Shown piece by piece: positions 63,285-64,000 of a stretch of DNA of 64,000 bases. Location: assembly GCA_017961235.1 (NCBI GenBank), contig JAGCXQ010000049.1:145605-209604 (forward strand), in the 5' to 3' direction. This DNA comes from Clostridiales bacterium. Lineage in GTDB: Bacteria; Bacillota; Clostridia; Saccharofermentanales; Saccharofermentanaceae. The stretch's first letter is position 1, and every line of letters starts with the position of its first letter. Both the position numbers and the translations under genes were made by a program. A model generated the notes under the pieces. It made no database searches, was not told where the DNA came from, and saw nothing but the letters and a program-made list of their open reading frames with translations.

Positions 63285-64000
63285 ATGAATCTTTCACCAC
63301 TTCAGAAAGCAAGATACGAGTATCAGCCGAAGCTTCCGGGCATGCTCAGAAACGGTATTGCTGATATCTGCGTTAAAGAAGGTGCTGCTACACAGAGCGT
63401 AGCAGATCAGGACAAGATCAAGGCTCTCTTCCCTAACACATATGGTAAGCCGGAGATCACTTTTGAAAAGGGTGCAAACACATCTGCTTCCAAGAAGCAG
63501 GTCGTTGGTGTAATCCTTTCCGGCGGACAGGCTCCGGGCGGACACAACGTTATTTCCGGTCTTTATGATGCTCTTAAGGCAACCAACAGCGAGAACGTTC
63601 TTCTCGGCTTCAAGGGCGGTCCGGACGGACTTCTTAAGAATGATTACGTAGAATTCGACGACAAGTTCATCGATTCTTACAGAAATACAGGTGGTTTCGA
63701 TATCATCGGTTCCGGCAGAACAAAGCTCGAGACAGAAGAGCAGTTCAACATCGTTGCTGAGAATGCAAAGAAGAACGGTCTTACCGCTATCGTTATCATC
63801 GATGGTGACGACTCCAACACGAACGCTGCTACTCTTGCTGAGTACATGGCTGCTAAAAACACAGGCATCCAGGTAATCGGTTGCCCGAAGACGATTGACG
63901 GTGACCTCAAGAACGAGGATATCGAAGCTACTTTCGGTTTCGATACTGCTACAAAGACATACTCCGAGCTCATCGGTAACATCGAGCGTGATGCTAACTC
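63285..64000 (+). CDS. pfp: Pyrophosphate-dependent 6-phosphofructokinase (5' part)
   Basis: The first 238 codons of a phosphofructokinase cut by the right edge. GGQAPGGHN (80-88), GDDSNTN (174-180) and PKTIDGD (201-207) mark it as the pyrophosphate-using long type: the Asp in GDDS replaces the Gly of ATP-PFKs, and the family is about 550 residues. It allows glycolysis with pyrophosphate in place of ATP and is common in fermentative Clostridia. AAAGGAG (63270-63276) lies before the ATG. Confidence 0.92.
   Translation, partial: MNLSPLQKARYEYQPKLPGMLRNGIADICVKEGAATQSVADQDKIKALFPNTYGKPEITFEKGANTSASKKQVVGVILSGGQAPGGHNVISGLYDALKATNSENVLLGFKGGPDGLLKNDYVEFDDKFIDSYRNTGGFDIIGSGRTKLETEEQFNIVAENAKKNGLTAIVIIDGDDSNTNAATLAEYMAAKNTGIQVIGCPKTIDGDLKNEDIEATFGFDTATKTYSELIGNIERDAN

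Overview
The window looks like the chromosome of a low-to-mid GC Gram-positive bacterium of the Clostridia. The evidence is a T-box leader, strong GGAGG ribosome sites, a GAAC-N4-GTTC SOS box, and the Firmicutes gene string acpP-rnc-smc-ftsY-ylxM-ffh-rpsP-khpA-rimM-trmD-rplS-rbgA-rnhB. A pyrophosphate-type phosphofructokinase, iron-sulphur proteins and the lack of respiratory genes fit an anaerobe. Species cannot be told from the sequence. No phage, transposon, CRISPR array or rRNA was seen; this is mostly core chromosome, densely packed and almost all on the minus strand.

Layout. 1-1540: the 5' part of a T-box leader running leftward out of the window, divergent from an ECF sigma factor and its membrane partner. 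1568-12800: mixed metabolic genes (DAHP synthase, M18 aminopeptidase, PHP phosphatase, aldo/keto reductase, an acetyltransferase/flavin-binding fusion, DHH phosphoesterase, a zincin-like membrane protein, a lipoprotein, an EamA transporter, a short GH32 enzyme and a cysteine desulfurase). 12863-16500: a MarR-controlled ABC exporter. 16545-26830: rarA, glyA, then a run aspartate aminotransferase-purB-nifS-thiI-AIR synthase-like-zinc-ribbon membrane protein. 26942-30107: rbgA-rnhB-yraN and a lipoprotein of the metallo-beta-lactamase fold. 30210-32009: an inserted plus-strand M1 peptidase lipoprotein. 32033-42795: ribosome, signal recognition particle and chromosome genes. 42841-46514: recA-recX-rimO-pgsA from an SOS promoter. 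46586-55046: proC-rnhA-nudix-ftsK-folD-cinA-murJ, one tightly packed operon. 55101-58968: tRNA-Trp, a duplicated-domain membrane protein, an SDR enzyme, a zinc-ribbon membrane protein and tRNA-Pro. 59027-64000: pnp and rpsO with structured leaders, a GGDEF protein, and the start of the phosphofructokinase.

How it fits together. Translation and protein targeting (L19, S16, S15, TrmD, RimM, RimO, RbgA, Ffh, FtsY), RNA turnover (PNPase, RNase III, HI, HII) and chromosome maintenance (SMC, FtsK, RecA, RecX, RarA) make up most of the window. The less explained parts are two DUF3267 zincin paralogues (one inserted between trmD and rplS), the MarR/ABC locus with its visible operator, a PurM-fold protein downstream of the NifS/ThiI pair, a membrane protein carrying two copies of an unrecognised extracytoplasmic domain, a tRNA-Pro gene acting as the leader of a membrane-protein gene, and several long intergenic hairpins. 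I did not find a clearly new defence or mobile system.
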